DNA of 64,000 nucleotides from CAVUXJ01 sp963814975 (GTDB lineage Bacteria; Acidobacteriota; Vicinamibacteria; Vicinamibacterales; CAVVIG01): assembly GCA_963814975.1 (NCBI GenBank), contig CAWFFB010000034.1, forward strand, positions 66,112-130,111. Reading direction: 5' to 3'. The notes below the pieces were generated by a model. It was given only the letters and a program-made list of their open reading frames with translations, did not search any database and had not been told where the DNA came from. Numbering within the stretch: the first letter of the stretch is position 1; the number at the start of each line of letters is the position of its first letter. Position numbers and translations under genes: made by a program. This document shows, in pieces, positions 8,606 to 17,885 of the stretch.

Positions 8606-10660
8606 TCACTCCAGCTCGTTCACGCGTTTGAGGACCCGCAGCAGTTCGGCGACGCTCCAGGCCTGAGAGATGCAGCCCCGTGGGATGAACGGCGCCTCGG
8701 CGTCGAGGATCTCACTGACGGTCCCCACGCCCGCTTCGTTCAGGTGCCCGTCGAACGACTCGAGCATCGTGCGCACCGCGGACGTGTCGCCTGGATGCAC
8801 CTTCAGCCACGCGTCGACAAACGGACCAATCAACCAGGGCCACACGGTCCCCTGGTGATAAGCGGCGTCGCGCGACCGCAGGTCGCCATCGTAGGTGGCC
8901 CGATAGCTCGGATGATCGGCGGAAAGAGTCTTGAGCCCGAACGGCGTCGCCAACTTCTCGCGCGCAGTTTCGAGCACCGGTCGCCAGCACGCCTCCTCTA
9001 GCACCGCATGCGGGAGCGAAATCGAGAACAGTTGATTGGGGCGGCACGCCGGGTCATCGCCGTTCTCCCCGTCGACCACGTCGTAGAGATGCTGCCGTGA
9101 TTCGATCCAGAAGCGTTGATTGAACGACGTGCGCACCCGGTCGGCTCGCCGGCTGATGGCGTCGGCGCGGTCGTCGTGCTGTTCGAGGCGCAACCATCCT
9201 TCGAGAAGCTGAAGCGCGTTGTAGAACAGCGCGTTGATTTCCACCGCCTTGCCACGCCTCGGCGTCACCACCCAGTCGTCCACCTTGGCGTCCATCCACG
9301 TGAGCTGGTAGCCCTCGGCGCCTTGCCGGAGCAGACCATCCTCCGGATCGACGCCGATCCCGAATCGCGTGCCGCGGAAATGATGCTCGACGCTGTCTTC
9401 GAGGACCGGCAACAGGAGCCGCAGCAGATCGCGATCGCCCGTCGTCTGCACATACCGGCCGACGGCGTGGAAGAACCACAGCGTCGCATCGGCGGTGTGA
9501 TAGAGACCGCTGCGCTCGCCGTCGGGAAACATATTGGGGATCAGACCGTCGCGCGCGTAACTCGCAAACGTCCGCAGGATGAGTGCGGCCTCGCGTTCCC
9601 GCCCGGTCGCAATCGTCAGACCTTCAAGGCTGATCATCGTGTCGCGACCCCAGTCGGTGAACCAGTGATAGCCGGCGATGACCGTTCGGGCCTCGGTGCC
9701 GAGGGCCAGCGCCCGCGCCGCATCCTCAGGCCGGGCGGCAGGCGCAATCAGGAACTGGTCGGCAGCCATCACCAATTCAGCGGCCAGCCCGCTCTGCACC
9801 GATGCCGGCGCCTGCGCCAACACGGCTCGACGGCGCGCCACCTCGGTATCGACCGCAGGTCCCGGCGTCAACGCCTCGATGATCTCCCACGTCTCGGTCG
9901 AGGCGATCAGCGTGGCGTCCGCGCCAAGCGGCGGTGCGCCAAGCGGAATGTGGAAGTAGCCAGGGCTCCAGAGAGTGCCGCGATACTCGTAGCCACGCGA
10001 TTGCTCCAATAGATAGCCGGTGGGCAGGTGCGACCCTTCGAGCGTCAGCGCCGAGCCGCTGCCGACCAACGCCAGTCGGAGCGGCGGCAGATCGCCACCC
10101 GCCATCACCTCGAAACGCCCTTCGACCGCAGACAGCACATACGGGTTGGGCAGCGCTTCGCGAAGCGGGCTGTCGTAATGACGCACGTGCATGAACGGCC
10201 GGAGCTCCAGCCGTGCCGGCACCACGGCCTCGAGCAGTCGATACGTGAGATGAACGGTGTTCTGCCGATGCGGCATGAGCACCCGTTTCTCGACGACGAA
10301 GCCCTCGCGCTCGAATCGCCACATTGGCAACCCGGACTCGAGTCTGAACTCGACCAGCGGCAACCCTTCGATCCCCTGCCCGCGTGGGGCAACATCCGGT
10401 ACCGCCGGCGATTGCGGCTCGAGCGCCAGCAGTCGACCCGAGGACAGCCGTAGTTGCACATCGACATGGCTCACCATTACCATCCGTCCGGTCGGCGCTG
10501 ACAGCGCCGCGACCAGCAGACCGTGATAGCGCCGCGTTACGACGCCGGAGATCGTCCCCGAGGAATAGCCGCCGAGGCCGTTGGTCACGATCCATTCACG
10601 CGTCGTGTAGCGCGAGGGATCGGCGACAGGATGGCTGACGCGCCGAATCGGTGCAGTCAT
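8606..10660 (-). CDS. Glycogen debranching enzyme (amylo-alpha-1,6-glucosidase, GH133-like)
   Basis: 684 aa from ATG 10660, which overlaps the treZ stop as ATGA. The longer frame extending to 10927 is rejected because it lies inside treZ. The N-terminal sandwich domain begins REWIVTNGLGGYSSGT, then RRYHGLL. The (alpha/alpha)6 catalytic domain contains YHWFTDWGRDTMISLEG (331-347), PNMFPDGE and TADATLWFF. Near the C-terminus, GVGTVSEILDAEAPF and RGCISQAWSVAE carry the expected catalytic Glu region. The cytoplasmic enzyme removes alpha-1,6 branch stubs from glycogen, giving linear maltodextrins for TreY/TreZ. It is translationally coupled to treZ. Confidence 0.92.
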   Translation of the reverse strand: MTAPIRRVSHPVADPSRYTTREWIVTNGLGGYSSGTISGVVTRRYHGLLVAALSAPTGRMVMVSHVDVQLRLSSGRLLALEPQSPAVPDVAPRGQGIEGLPLVEFRLESGLPMWRFEREGFVVEKRVLMPHRQNTVHLTYRLLEAVVPARLELRPFMHVRHYDSPLREALPNPYVLSAVEGRFEVMAGGDLPPLRLALVGSGSALTLEGSHLPTGYLLEQSRGYEYRGTLWSPGYFHIPLGAPPLGADATLIASTETWEIIEALTPGPAVDTEVARRRAVLAQAPASVQSGLAAELVMAADQFLIAPAARPEDAARALALGTEARTVIAGYHWFTDWGRDTMISLEGLTIATGREREAALILRTFASYARDGLIPNMFPDGERSGLYHTADATLWFFHAVGRYVQTTGDRDLLRLLLPVLEDSVEHHFRGTRFGIGVDPEDGLLRQGAEGYQLTWMDAKVDDWVVTPRRGKAVEINALFYNALQLLEGWLRLEQHDDRADAISRRADRVRTSFNQRFWIESRQHLYDVVDGENGDDPACRPNQLFSISLPHAVLEEACWRPVLETAREKLATPFGLKTLSADHPSYRATYDGDLRSRDAAYHQGTVWPWLIGPFVDAWLKVHPGDTSAVRTMLESFDGHLNEAGVGTVSEILDAEAPFIPRGCISQAWSVAELLRVLKRVNELE

Positions 10661-12591
10661 GAGCGGATCGGACGGAGGACCACGGTGGAGTACCCGGGAA
10701 TCAGCCAATTGTCGTCGGTCTCGAGCGGCGCCGTACCCTGGCCGCCGTAGCGTGGGTCTTCGCTCGACCAGAGGATCTGCCACGTCGCACCGTCCGGCGG
10801 CGCCAGCAGCGGCTCCGGTGCCGGGTTGAGCCGCAGGTCGACCCCGAGATTGACGATGACGAGCCGGTCGTCGGCGTGGGAGGTGTCGCTTCCCGGCGTC
10901 GATTCGTCGCCGTCCTTGCCCCACCAACGAAGTAGAAACGCGTGTGAGGACAGAATGGCGCCGTCAAACGGCCGCTCTGCCCCATCACGCAACACCGCAT
11001 CTTCGCGACGAAGCCGCAACAGATCTCGATGAAGGTTCACCAGCTCGGCACGACTACCCTGGTCGTGTGCATTGGCGCGGCATCGCTCGAAGATCCTGCC
11101 GTTCGGCGCCGGCAGCTCTTCGATGAGATTCCGTGTGGCCGCACTGCGAAACTGGCCGATTAACTCGGCGCGCCCGCGGCGTACCGCGTCGCCGAGCGTA
11201 TCGTGATGATCGGCAAAATACAGAAACGGCCGATCGTCGCCACGCTCCTGCCCCTGAAAGAACATCGGTGTGCCCGGAGACAACAACCACAGCGCCGTCA
11301 TCGCGCGGTATGCCGCCGGATTCGAAAGACGCGACAGCCGCTCACCTCGCCCTCCCGGCGCGTTGGCAACCTGATCGTGATTCTCGAGAAACGTGATGAA
11401 GCGCCGCGGCGAGAGCTGACGCGTCGGCCGCCCTCGTCGCCGCTTCTGCCATGAGTAACGCTGTCCCTGATAGAGAAAGCCGTACTTCGCGGCCGAAATG
11501 AATTCCTGAGGCGAGCCAGCGTAGTCGGTGTAATAGGCCTCCCGCCTGCCGGTGAGCGCGACGACGGCGGTATGGTGGAAGTCGTCGTTCCACAGCGCAT
11601 CCAACCCGCTGCCGCCTTCCGACTCGGGTTTCAATAGCCGCGAATCCTGTGGTTCGTTTTCGCCGACGACGAGAACCGAACGGTCGCCGGCAGCGGCGCG
11701 TGCCGCCGCCGTAATCTCAGCGACAATGTAGCGAGAGGACGAGTCGAAGATCTGGTGGGTGGCGTCGAGCCGCAGCCCATCCATGTGAAACTCGCGGATC
11801 CAATACGCGGCATTGGCGACCGTCAACTCTCTGACGCCGGCCGCATCGTCGTCGAAGTTGAGCGGATCGCCCCATTCGTTCGCGTACCGCGACGAGAAGT
11901 AGCGGCGCGAGAAGCGGCCGATGTAATTACCGCTTGGCCCGAAGTGGTTGTAGACCACATCGAGAATGACGCCGAGACCGAGCCGATGCGCGGTGTCCAC
12001 GAAGAACCGGAGATCGTCAGGGGTGCCATATAGGCGGGTCGGCGCGAACAGGTTCACGCCGTCGTACCCCCAGCCATAGCGCCCCGCAAAATCGGCGACC
12101 GGCATCATTTCGATGCAGGTGATCCCGATGTGTGCAAGCTCGGTGAGGCGGCTGGCGGCGGCCCGCCAAGTGCCCTCGGCGGTGAAGGTGCCGATGTGCA
12201 TTTCGTAGAACGCCTGGTGTTCGAGTCTGATCCCCGGCCACCCGCTATCGGTCCACCGAAATGCCTCAGGATCCACGACTTGCGATGGCCCCTCGGGTCC
12301 GAGCGGCTGATAACGCGACGCCGGATCGGGCAGGCCATCGCGCTCGTCACCGACGCGGTAACGGTAGAGGGCGCCGGCGGTGACGCCCTGCACCCGCGCG
12401 GAGAAGTACCCATCGTCGTTACGCACGAGCGGATGTTCGTCAACGACCCCCCCGTGAGCGTCGTGGATCACGACGCTGGCGCGGGGATGATCGGGGGCCC
12501 AGACACGAAAATGCGTGGCGTCGAGGCGGTCGAACTCCGCGCCGACTGGCAGGCGGCGTGGGAAGGCAGGCGGCTCATGTGTGCGAGGCAC
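10657..12591 (-). CDS. treZ: Malto-oligosyltrehalose trehalohydrolase
   Basis: 644 aa from GTG 12591. Order: N-terminal E-set domain (VGAEF, THFRVWAPD), then a GH13 barrel. Catalytic residues are visible: nucleophile Asp276 in GLRLDATH, acid/base Glu311 in VVGENEPQ and Asp406 in ENHDQVAN. YGWGYDGVNLFAP is typical of TreZ. The enzyme releases trehalose from the maltooligosyl-trehalose made by TreY. The stop overlaps the debranching enzyme start. The gene diverges from treY with only 21 bp between start codons and no clear Shine-Dalgarno sequence, so the promoter must lie inside coding sequence or the true start is further in. Confidence 0.95.
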   Translation of the reverse strand: MPRTHEPPAFPRRLPVGAEFDRLDATHFRVWAPDHPRASVVIHDAHGGVVDEHPLVRNDDGYFSARVQGVTAGALYRYRVGDERDGLPDPASRYQPLGPEGPSQVVDPEAFRWTDSGWPGIRLEHQAFYEMHIGTFTAEGTWRAAASRLTELAHIGITCIEMMPVADFAGRYGWGYDGVNLFAPTRLYGTPDDLRFFVDTAHRLGLGVILDVVYNHFGPSGNYIGRFSRRYFSSRYANEWGDPLNFDDDAAGVRELTVANAAYWIREFHMDGLRLDATHQIFDSSSRYIVAEITAAARAAAGDRSVLVVGENEPQDSRLLKPESEGGSGLDALWNDDFHHTAVVALTGRREAYYTDYAGSPQEFISAAKYGFLYQGQRYSWQKRRRGRPTRQLSPRRFITFLENHDQVANAPGGRGERLSRLSNPAAYRAMTALWLLSPGTPMFFQGQERGDDRPFLYFADHHDTLGDAVRRGRAELIGQFRSAATRNLIEELPAPNGRIFERCRANAHDQGSRAELVNLHRDLLRLRREDAVLRDGAERPFDGAILSSHAFLLRWWGKDGDESTPGSDTSHADDRLVIVNLGVDLRLNPAPEPLLAPPDGATWQILWSSEDPRYGGQGTAPLETDDNWLIPGYSTVVLRPIRS

Positions 12592-12612
12592 GACTGCGCC
12601 TGATCACAAGTC

Positions 12613-15399
12613 ATGCCGAGCACACGCGGAACGCCCCTTGCTGACCTCGCACGTATCCGGCGCCAACACGACCCGCTCAGCTCGTATCGATTGCAGTTCA
12701 GCGCCCGGTTCCGCTTCGAGGACGCTACGGCGCTGGTGTCCTATCTGGACGAACTGGGCATCACCGATTGCTACACCTCACCGCTCCTGAAATCGGTGAC
12801 CGGCAGCGAACACGGCTACGACATCTCTGACCACGCGTCGCTCAATCCTGCCCTCGGATCGGAGGACGAGTTCGTCACCCTCGCAGCGTCGCTCACGGCG
12901 CGGGGAATGGGCCTGATTCTCGACTTCGTGCCGAATCATATGGGGCTCGACGAGCGATCAAACCGCTGGTGGCGTGACGTGCTCGAGCACGGTCCTGATT
13001 CGCCCTTTGCTGCATACTTCGACATCGACTGGACCGCGTCTGATGACCATCCGCGGGGCCGTGTGCTGCTGCCGATTCTCGAAGACGGCTACGGCGACGT
13101 GCTGCACCGCGGCGAGATTCGTCTCGACGAGAACGCGGGGGTTCCCGTCATCAGTTATTACGACCGCCAATTGCCGATCGCACCGGGCACGCTCGATGGA
13201 CTCGTCGACCCTGGCACCGCGCCGCAGGCACTGAATGGCGACGCCGGCGATGCGGCCAGCTGGGATCGTCTCCATGCGCTGCTCGAGCGGCAGTGGTATC
13301 GCCTCGCACACTGGAAAACGTCGTTTGACGAGATCAACTATCGCCGCTTCTTCGACGTCAATCAGCTTGGCGGCATCCGCATGGAACTGCCGGACGTATT
13401 CGCCGCGACACACCAGAAGGTATTCGAACTGATCGCGCTTGCTCACATTACCGGCCTGCGGCTCGATCACCCGGACGGCCTACTCGATCCAGCGGCGTAC
13501 TTCGAGGCCTTACACGAGGCCATCGAGGCCATCGCTTCCGAGCCTGGTGCTCAGACGGCCACACCCTTTCACGTGGTTGCTGAAAAGATTCTTGCCCACG
13601 GCGAGCGACTGCCCGCCAGCTGGCCCATTGCCGGCACGACCGGCTACGGCTTCCTTAACGATCTCAACGGTCTGTTCGTCGCCAGCGGGAATGAGAAGGC
13701 CATGCGACGGGTCTATGCGGGTGCGACCGGCCGGCGCGAGTCGTTCGCCGAGGTGTCGTATCGGAGCCGGCGCCTCGTCGCCCGCAGTTCGATGGCGAGC
13801 GAGCTATCGATGCTGACGCACGCCCTGAAACGCCTCGCCGAAACCGATCGGCGCACGCGCGATTTCACGGCCACAGCACTGAGTCGGGCGATTGCTGAAA
13901 TGGTCGCGTGCATGCCGGTCTATCGGACTTACATTTCAGAAAGCGGCTTCTCGGCCAGTGATCGCCAAACCGTCGACGTCGCCATCGACCGCGCGAGGAG
14001 GTGCAATCCGGTGATGGCCCCGGCGGTCTTCATGTTTCTGCGGCAGGTTCTGCTCGCCGACGGCGCCGAGAATCCGACATCGCTCCACGCCAAGCGGCAG
14101 TTCGCGATGAAGTTCCAGCAGTTCAGCGCGCCAATTCAGGCCAAGGGGATCGAAGACACGGCGTTCTACCGCTACAACGCGCTGGTCTCACTCAACGAGG
14201 TCGGCGGCGATCCTGCCTGCTTCGGCACTCCTGTTGACACATTTCATGCCGGCAATGCGGTCCGACTCGAACAGTGGCCGCGCGAGATGACGACGACCGC
14301 GACGCACGATACGAAACGGGGCGAGGATGCACGGGCGCGGCTCAACGTGCTCTCGGAAATACCGCTCGAATGGCGACGCGCCGTCATGCAGTGGCGCCGG
14401 ATCAACGCCATCAGACGGACGGCGGTCGATCGCGAGTGGGCCCCGGACACCAATGACGAGTATCTGTTGTATCAGACGCTGACCGGGTCGTGGCCGGCCG
14501 AGGCGCTCGACGCACCGATTCCCCGCGAAGCGCCGGGCGACTTCGTCGGCCGGCTCAAGGCATTCATGTTGAAGGCGATTCGCGAGGCCAAGACGCATAC
14601 CAGCTGGCTCAATCAGAATCACGCCTACGAGGATGCGGTCGCCGTCTTCGTCGAAACCACCTTGAGAGGGAGCACGGCTGAACGGTTTCTCAAGAGCTTT
14701 GTCCCCTTCGCACGAGAGGTGGCGCGAGCCGGCATGGTCAACTCTTTGGCGCAGGTCGTACTGAAGGTCGCCTCGCCTGGAGTACCAGACTTCTATCAAG
14801 GCACCGAGCTCTGGCAATTTGACTTCGCGGATCCGGACAACCGGCGGCCGGTGGATTTCGCAAGTCGCGTCGAGATGCTCGCCGCCATGCGGCCTTGGGT
14901 GGATCGAGCCGATCCGACTCACACGCCCGTCGCCGGGGATGGGGGCCAGGCGCCGTTTGTGACCGAGCTCGCTGACACCTGGCCGGACGGTAGAATCAAG
15001 ATGTTCGTCACCGCGGCGGCGCTCAGGCTGCGGCGTGCATGGGCGCCGGTGTTCGTCGAGGGCGCCTATCTGCCGCTCGGCGCCGACGGTCCCGGACGCG
15101 ACCATATCGTCGCGTGCGCGCGGCAACTGGGAGACCGTGCGGCCGTGGCGGTGGTGCCGAGGTTTTCGACCACGCTTCGCCGCACCGTTGACGAACGCCG
15201 ACTGGGCGAGACGTGGGCCAACACCGTGGTCGTCCTGCCTACGATGCTGGCGACGGGGCGACTGAGAAACGTGATCACCAACGAGCAGTACGAGGTCAGC
15301 GACGGGACCCTCGACGCACGCGCACTGTTCCGCCGCTGCCCAGTGGCCCTGCTCGTCACATCGGCATGCGCGCACGTTCAGGCGAAGAGGCCGTGCTGA
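12613..15399 (+). CDS. treY: Maltooligosyl trehalose synthase
   Basis: 928 aa, normal TreY length. The early YRLQFSARFRFEDA and YLDELGITDCYTSP, then DFVPNHMG, are diagnostic. The GH13 catalytic set includes Asp285 in GLRLDHPDG and Glu324 in VVAEKILAHGE. Later family segments are KGIEDTAFYRYN, ATATHDTKRGEDARARL and the C-terminal PGVPDFYQGTELW. TreY converts the reducing-end alpha-1,4 bond of a maltodextrin to alpha-1,1. It is read divergently from treZ, 21 bp apart. The start at 12613 has no obvious ribosome-binding site. Confidence 0.95.
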   Translation: MPSTRGTPLADLARIRRQHDPLSSYRLQFSARFRFEDATALVSYLDELGITDCYTSPLLKSVTGSEHGYDISDHASLNPALGSEDEFVTLAASLTARGMGLILDFVPNHMGLDERSNRWWRDVLEHGPDSPFAAYFDIDWTASDDHPRGRVLLPILEDGYGDVLHRGEIRLDENAGVPVISYYDRQLPIAPGTLDGLVDPGTAPQALNGDAGDAASWDRLHALLERQWYRLAHWKTSFDEINYRRFFDVNQLGGIRMELPDVFAATHQKVFELIALAHITGLRLDHPDGLLDPAAYFEALHEAIEAIASEPGAQTATPFHVVAEKILAHGERLPASWPIAGTTGYGFLNDLNGLFVASGNEKAMRRVYAGATGRRESFAEVSYRSRRLVARSSMASELSMLTHALKRLAETDRRTRDFTATALSRAIAEMVACMPVYRTYISESGFSASDRQTVDVAIDRARRCNPVMAPAVFMFLRQVLLADGAENPTSLHAKRQFAMKFQQFSAPIQAKGIEDTAFYRYNALVSLNEVGGDPACFGTPVDTFHAGNAVRLEQWPREMTTTATHDTKRGEDARARLNVLSEIPLEWRRAVMQWRRINAIRRTAVDREWAPDTNDEYLLYQTLTGSWPAEALDAPIPREAPGDFVGRLKAFMLKAIREAKTHTSWLNQNHAYEDAVAVFVETTLRGSTAERFLKSFVPFAREVARAGMVNSLAQVVLKVASPGVPDFYQGTELWQFDFADPDNRRPVDFASRVEMLAAMRPWVDRADPTHTPVAGDGGQAPFVTELADTWPDGRIKMFVTAAALRLRRAWAPVFVEGAYLPLGADGPGRDHIVACARQLGDRAAVAVVPRFSTTLRRTVDERRLGETWANTVVVLPTMLATGRLRNVITNEQYEVSDGTLDARALFRRCPVALLVTSACAHVQAKRPC

Positions 15400-16063
15400 C
15401 CTCTTCCCCTGCATGCACGAGCACGTTCGAGAGCGCCTATCCGGATGACGCCTTCGTATGCCAGGTCGCTCGTGTGCTGACTGGGACGCCGGGCTCGTCG
15501 TGGGGTGGCCGGCGAAGCTGGCGGTCATCGTAACGCCGCCATGCCGGAGACGGTTGCACTCGGCGTGCGGCTCATAAATGCTTGCTACCTACGCCGACCG
15601 ACGCCTCGGGGAACCGCGCGCACTGCGGATGGCAAAGCCTCTCGGCGCTGGCGCCGTCGCCGCTGACGCGATTCACCGAAGCGTCGGTCGAGAACAATCA
15701 ACTCAGTGGTGTTCTGGGGAGACCCTGGGCATCGGTCGCTCGCCATGTTGCTAGCCCCAGGGTCGTTGGTCGCCGTGGATGTTTCGGACCATTTTGGTAC
15801 CACGAGGCGTTCATCCCGCTGAGACGGAAGCATCACTTGCCGAGCGGGTGGCCTTCTTAGGTGGTCGCGCGGGGTTGCGAGGGCGAGGCGGGCCCGCCTC
15901 TTAGCGAGCCCGCCGGGATGAATCTACTTGTTGCCTACGACTCGATCCCAAGAGGTTTCCACCGGACCTCGCGCTGCCGCGTAACCGCATCGGCTGCCGA
16001 GCGCGCTTCAACGTAACTTAGAGCATCCCGGCACCGCTGAGCTTATCGATTCGGGCACGGCTC
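15400..16063. other. Intergenic stretch without a recognisable gene
   Basis: 664 bp between treY and the kinase-like gene. Short open frames on both strands (for example 15585-15836 minus) have arginine-rich, unstructured translations typical of non-coding GC-rich DNA. I see no transposase motif, tRNA or strong hairpin. Confidence 0.5.
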
Positions 16064-16084
16064 ATGCTATCGAGACGAACTGAC

Positions 16085-17053
16085 ATGATGCCTACCAGTC
16101 ACCGCCGTCCCGCAATCACGCGTCTCGTTGTCGCTGTCGCGTTGATGCTGATACTACACGCCGCAAGCGCAGGGGCGCAGGAAGTACGAAGGAATGGCTC
16201 GCTTTGGAAAGATCCCGGAAATATCGCCGCCCTCGATCTGTTCTGGGGGAGCGGGTCCGAGGAGCGCGCCCCGATAGGCCCATTCGTTTTTCTCGACGAG
16301 GACACCAGCGGTACTCAGCCGAAGATCCGCGTTCGTGATGAAGCGGGCCGTCAGTGGGACGTCAAGTTCGGTGAGGAAGTGCACGCCGAGATTGCCGCGA
16401 ACCGACTAGTGTGGGCGCTCGGCTTCGTGACGGAAGAGCTTTACTACGTGGCGAATGGAACTGTGGCCGGCATCACTAAGCTGGGACGTTCTAAGGACCA
16501 CATCAATCCGAAAGGTATGTTCAGCAAGGCGCGATTTCGTCTGCGCGGCGAGGCTGCCGAGCGCGCTGAGGAGCGATGGACCTTCGAGAAAAACCCATTT
16601 GTGGGAACAAAGGAGCTGTCGGGCCTCGCGATCCTCATGACGATGCTGAACAACTGGGACATCCGAGGTACGCGGAACAATCGCATTCTCCGCGTCGACG
16701 GCGAAGAGCGGTACATCGTGTCGGACATCGGCGCTACGTTCGGTAAGATGGGAACCTTCCCTGTGCCGCACACCAAGTGGAACGTCGAAGATTTCAAGAA
16801 GGAAGAGTTCATCGAGAAAGTCAAAGATGGCAGGCTGGACCTCGATTACGAAGGTTACGGTGCCATCAACCAAGTCCCTTTGGAGCACGCGCGGTGGTTT
16901 GCGGGGCTTGTCTCGCAGCTCACCGACGAGCAGCTGCAGGCAGGCCTCGGGGCGTCCGGGGCGGATGAGGTCGAAGTTGTTGGCTTCGCGGCACGGCTGC
17001 GCGAGAAGATCACAGAGCTACAGGAGGCAGTCGGTCCGACGCAAGAGTTTTAG
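16085..17053 (+). CDS. Secreted protein with a possible HipA/Fam20-like kinase fold
   Basis: 322 aa from ATG 16085 (an in-frame ATG at 16064 would add seven residues before the signal peptide). Signal peptide 1-31 ends ASAGA. The rest is globular. Several short segments line up with an atypical kinase: Lys94 in VKFGEE, Glu102 in HAEIAANRLVWALGF, Asp192 and Asn198/199 in NNWDIRGTRNNRIL, and Asp214 in YIVSDIGATFG (DFG-like). This order (Lys, Glu, Asp...Asn, Asp-x-Gly) matches HipA, CotH and Fam20-type folds. Assigning kinase function is my inference; no family name is certain. It has its own intergenic regions on both sides. Confidence 0.6.
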   Translation: MMPTSHRRPAITRLVVAVALMLILHAASAGAQEVRRNGSLWKDPGNIAALDLFWGSGSEERAPIGPFVFLDEDTSGTQPKIRVRDEAGRQWDVKFGEEVHAEIAANRLVWALGFVTEELYYVANGTVAGITKLGRSKDHINPKGMFSKARFRLRGEAAERAEERWTFEKNPFVGTKELSGLAILMTMLNNWDIRGTRNNRILRVDGEERYIVSDIGATFGKMGTFPVPHTKWNVEDFKKEEFIEKVKDGRLDLDYEGYGAINQVPLEHARWFAGLVSQLTDEQLQAGLGASGADEVEVVGFAARLREKITELQEAVGPTQEF

Positions 17054-17223
17054 CCGCCCGAGGTCACTGCCATTGCACCTCAGCGAAATACCTCGAGGAG
17101 GTCCCGTGAATTGGAATCTGGACAATCGACCGTTCGGCGATCGAGAAGACCCGGCAAACGCCGCCGGACGCCAGCACCCATTGGGGTACTCGCAAGCTCG
17201 GGCCTGCTGAAGATTCACCACAA

Positions 17224-17472
17224 TCAGTCCGCAAAGCGTGGGAGCGCGCGGGCCTGCAGCCGTATCGCTCGAGCGATACTGGCGTCGGACGATCCCGACT
17301 TCGAACAGAAAGCGACCGACGTGATCGGCCTGTACGTCAATCCGCCGGACCACGCTGCGGTGTTCGCGGTCGATAGAAAACGGCGATCCAGGGCTCGCCC
17401 CTCCTCCGCGATCGAGACGTCGATCGATTCCTTGTGGACATCCATCCCCACGAACATGCTACGTTTCGCCAT
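17224..17472 (-). pseudogene. IS110-family transposase, N-terminal relic
   Basis: It starts MAKRSMFVGMDVHKESIDVS, the DEDD-type N-terminus of IS110 transposases (the Asp in GMDVHK is the first catalytic acid), then IAEEGRAL. After about 45 residues the sequence no longer follows the family, and no C-terminal transposase-20 domain is found downstream. It is a truncated insertion-sequence fragment. Confidence 0.7.
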
Positions 17473-17639
17473 GACCTGCCTCCGTTGTATGTGGCTCTGC
17501 GCGTCGCCCCCATCGGCGACGCGTAACCCACGATTTACTACGTGAGGCAGGTCTCTGCTCAGACAGCTATGCTGTCTAGTCCCAACGACCTTTAACCCGT
17601 GTCATCCCGGACTGCGTACGTGGCGTGGATTATTGCGCT

Positions 17640-17830
17640 CTTCACGCCCCCGAACTGCAACGCTTATGCGGAGCGGTTTGTGCGGTCGAGCAAGGAGAAG
17701 TACCTGGATCGTCTGATCGATGGCTGAGCGCCACCTCCGACGTGCGAGGGCGGAGACTCGTCGTGCAACACCATGTCGAACGCAACCACCGAGGCGCTTC
17801 GGCAACGGGCTCATTCAGCCGCTCCCGCGT
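17640..17830 (+). pseudogene. Integrase-core transposase, C-terminal relic
   Basis: In frame with 17640 the translation reads PNCNAYAERFVRSSKEKYLDRLIDG before a stop. A shifted remnant of the next conserved block (VERNHRGAS) follows. This is the region around the catalytic Glu of the same transposase type as the intact copy at 60663-61721. No ends or other domains remain here. Confidence 0.6.
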
Positions 17831-17885
17831 TCGGAGATCTCAGGTCCCGTTCGCTGACGGCACCGGATAGGGGGCACGAACTCCG

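Noticed and set aside
13000..15528. Long minus-strand open frames over treY (up to 446 codons at 14188-15528)
   Set aside because: They are antisense shadows in GC-rich DNA; treY has full family motifs and catalytic residues.
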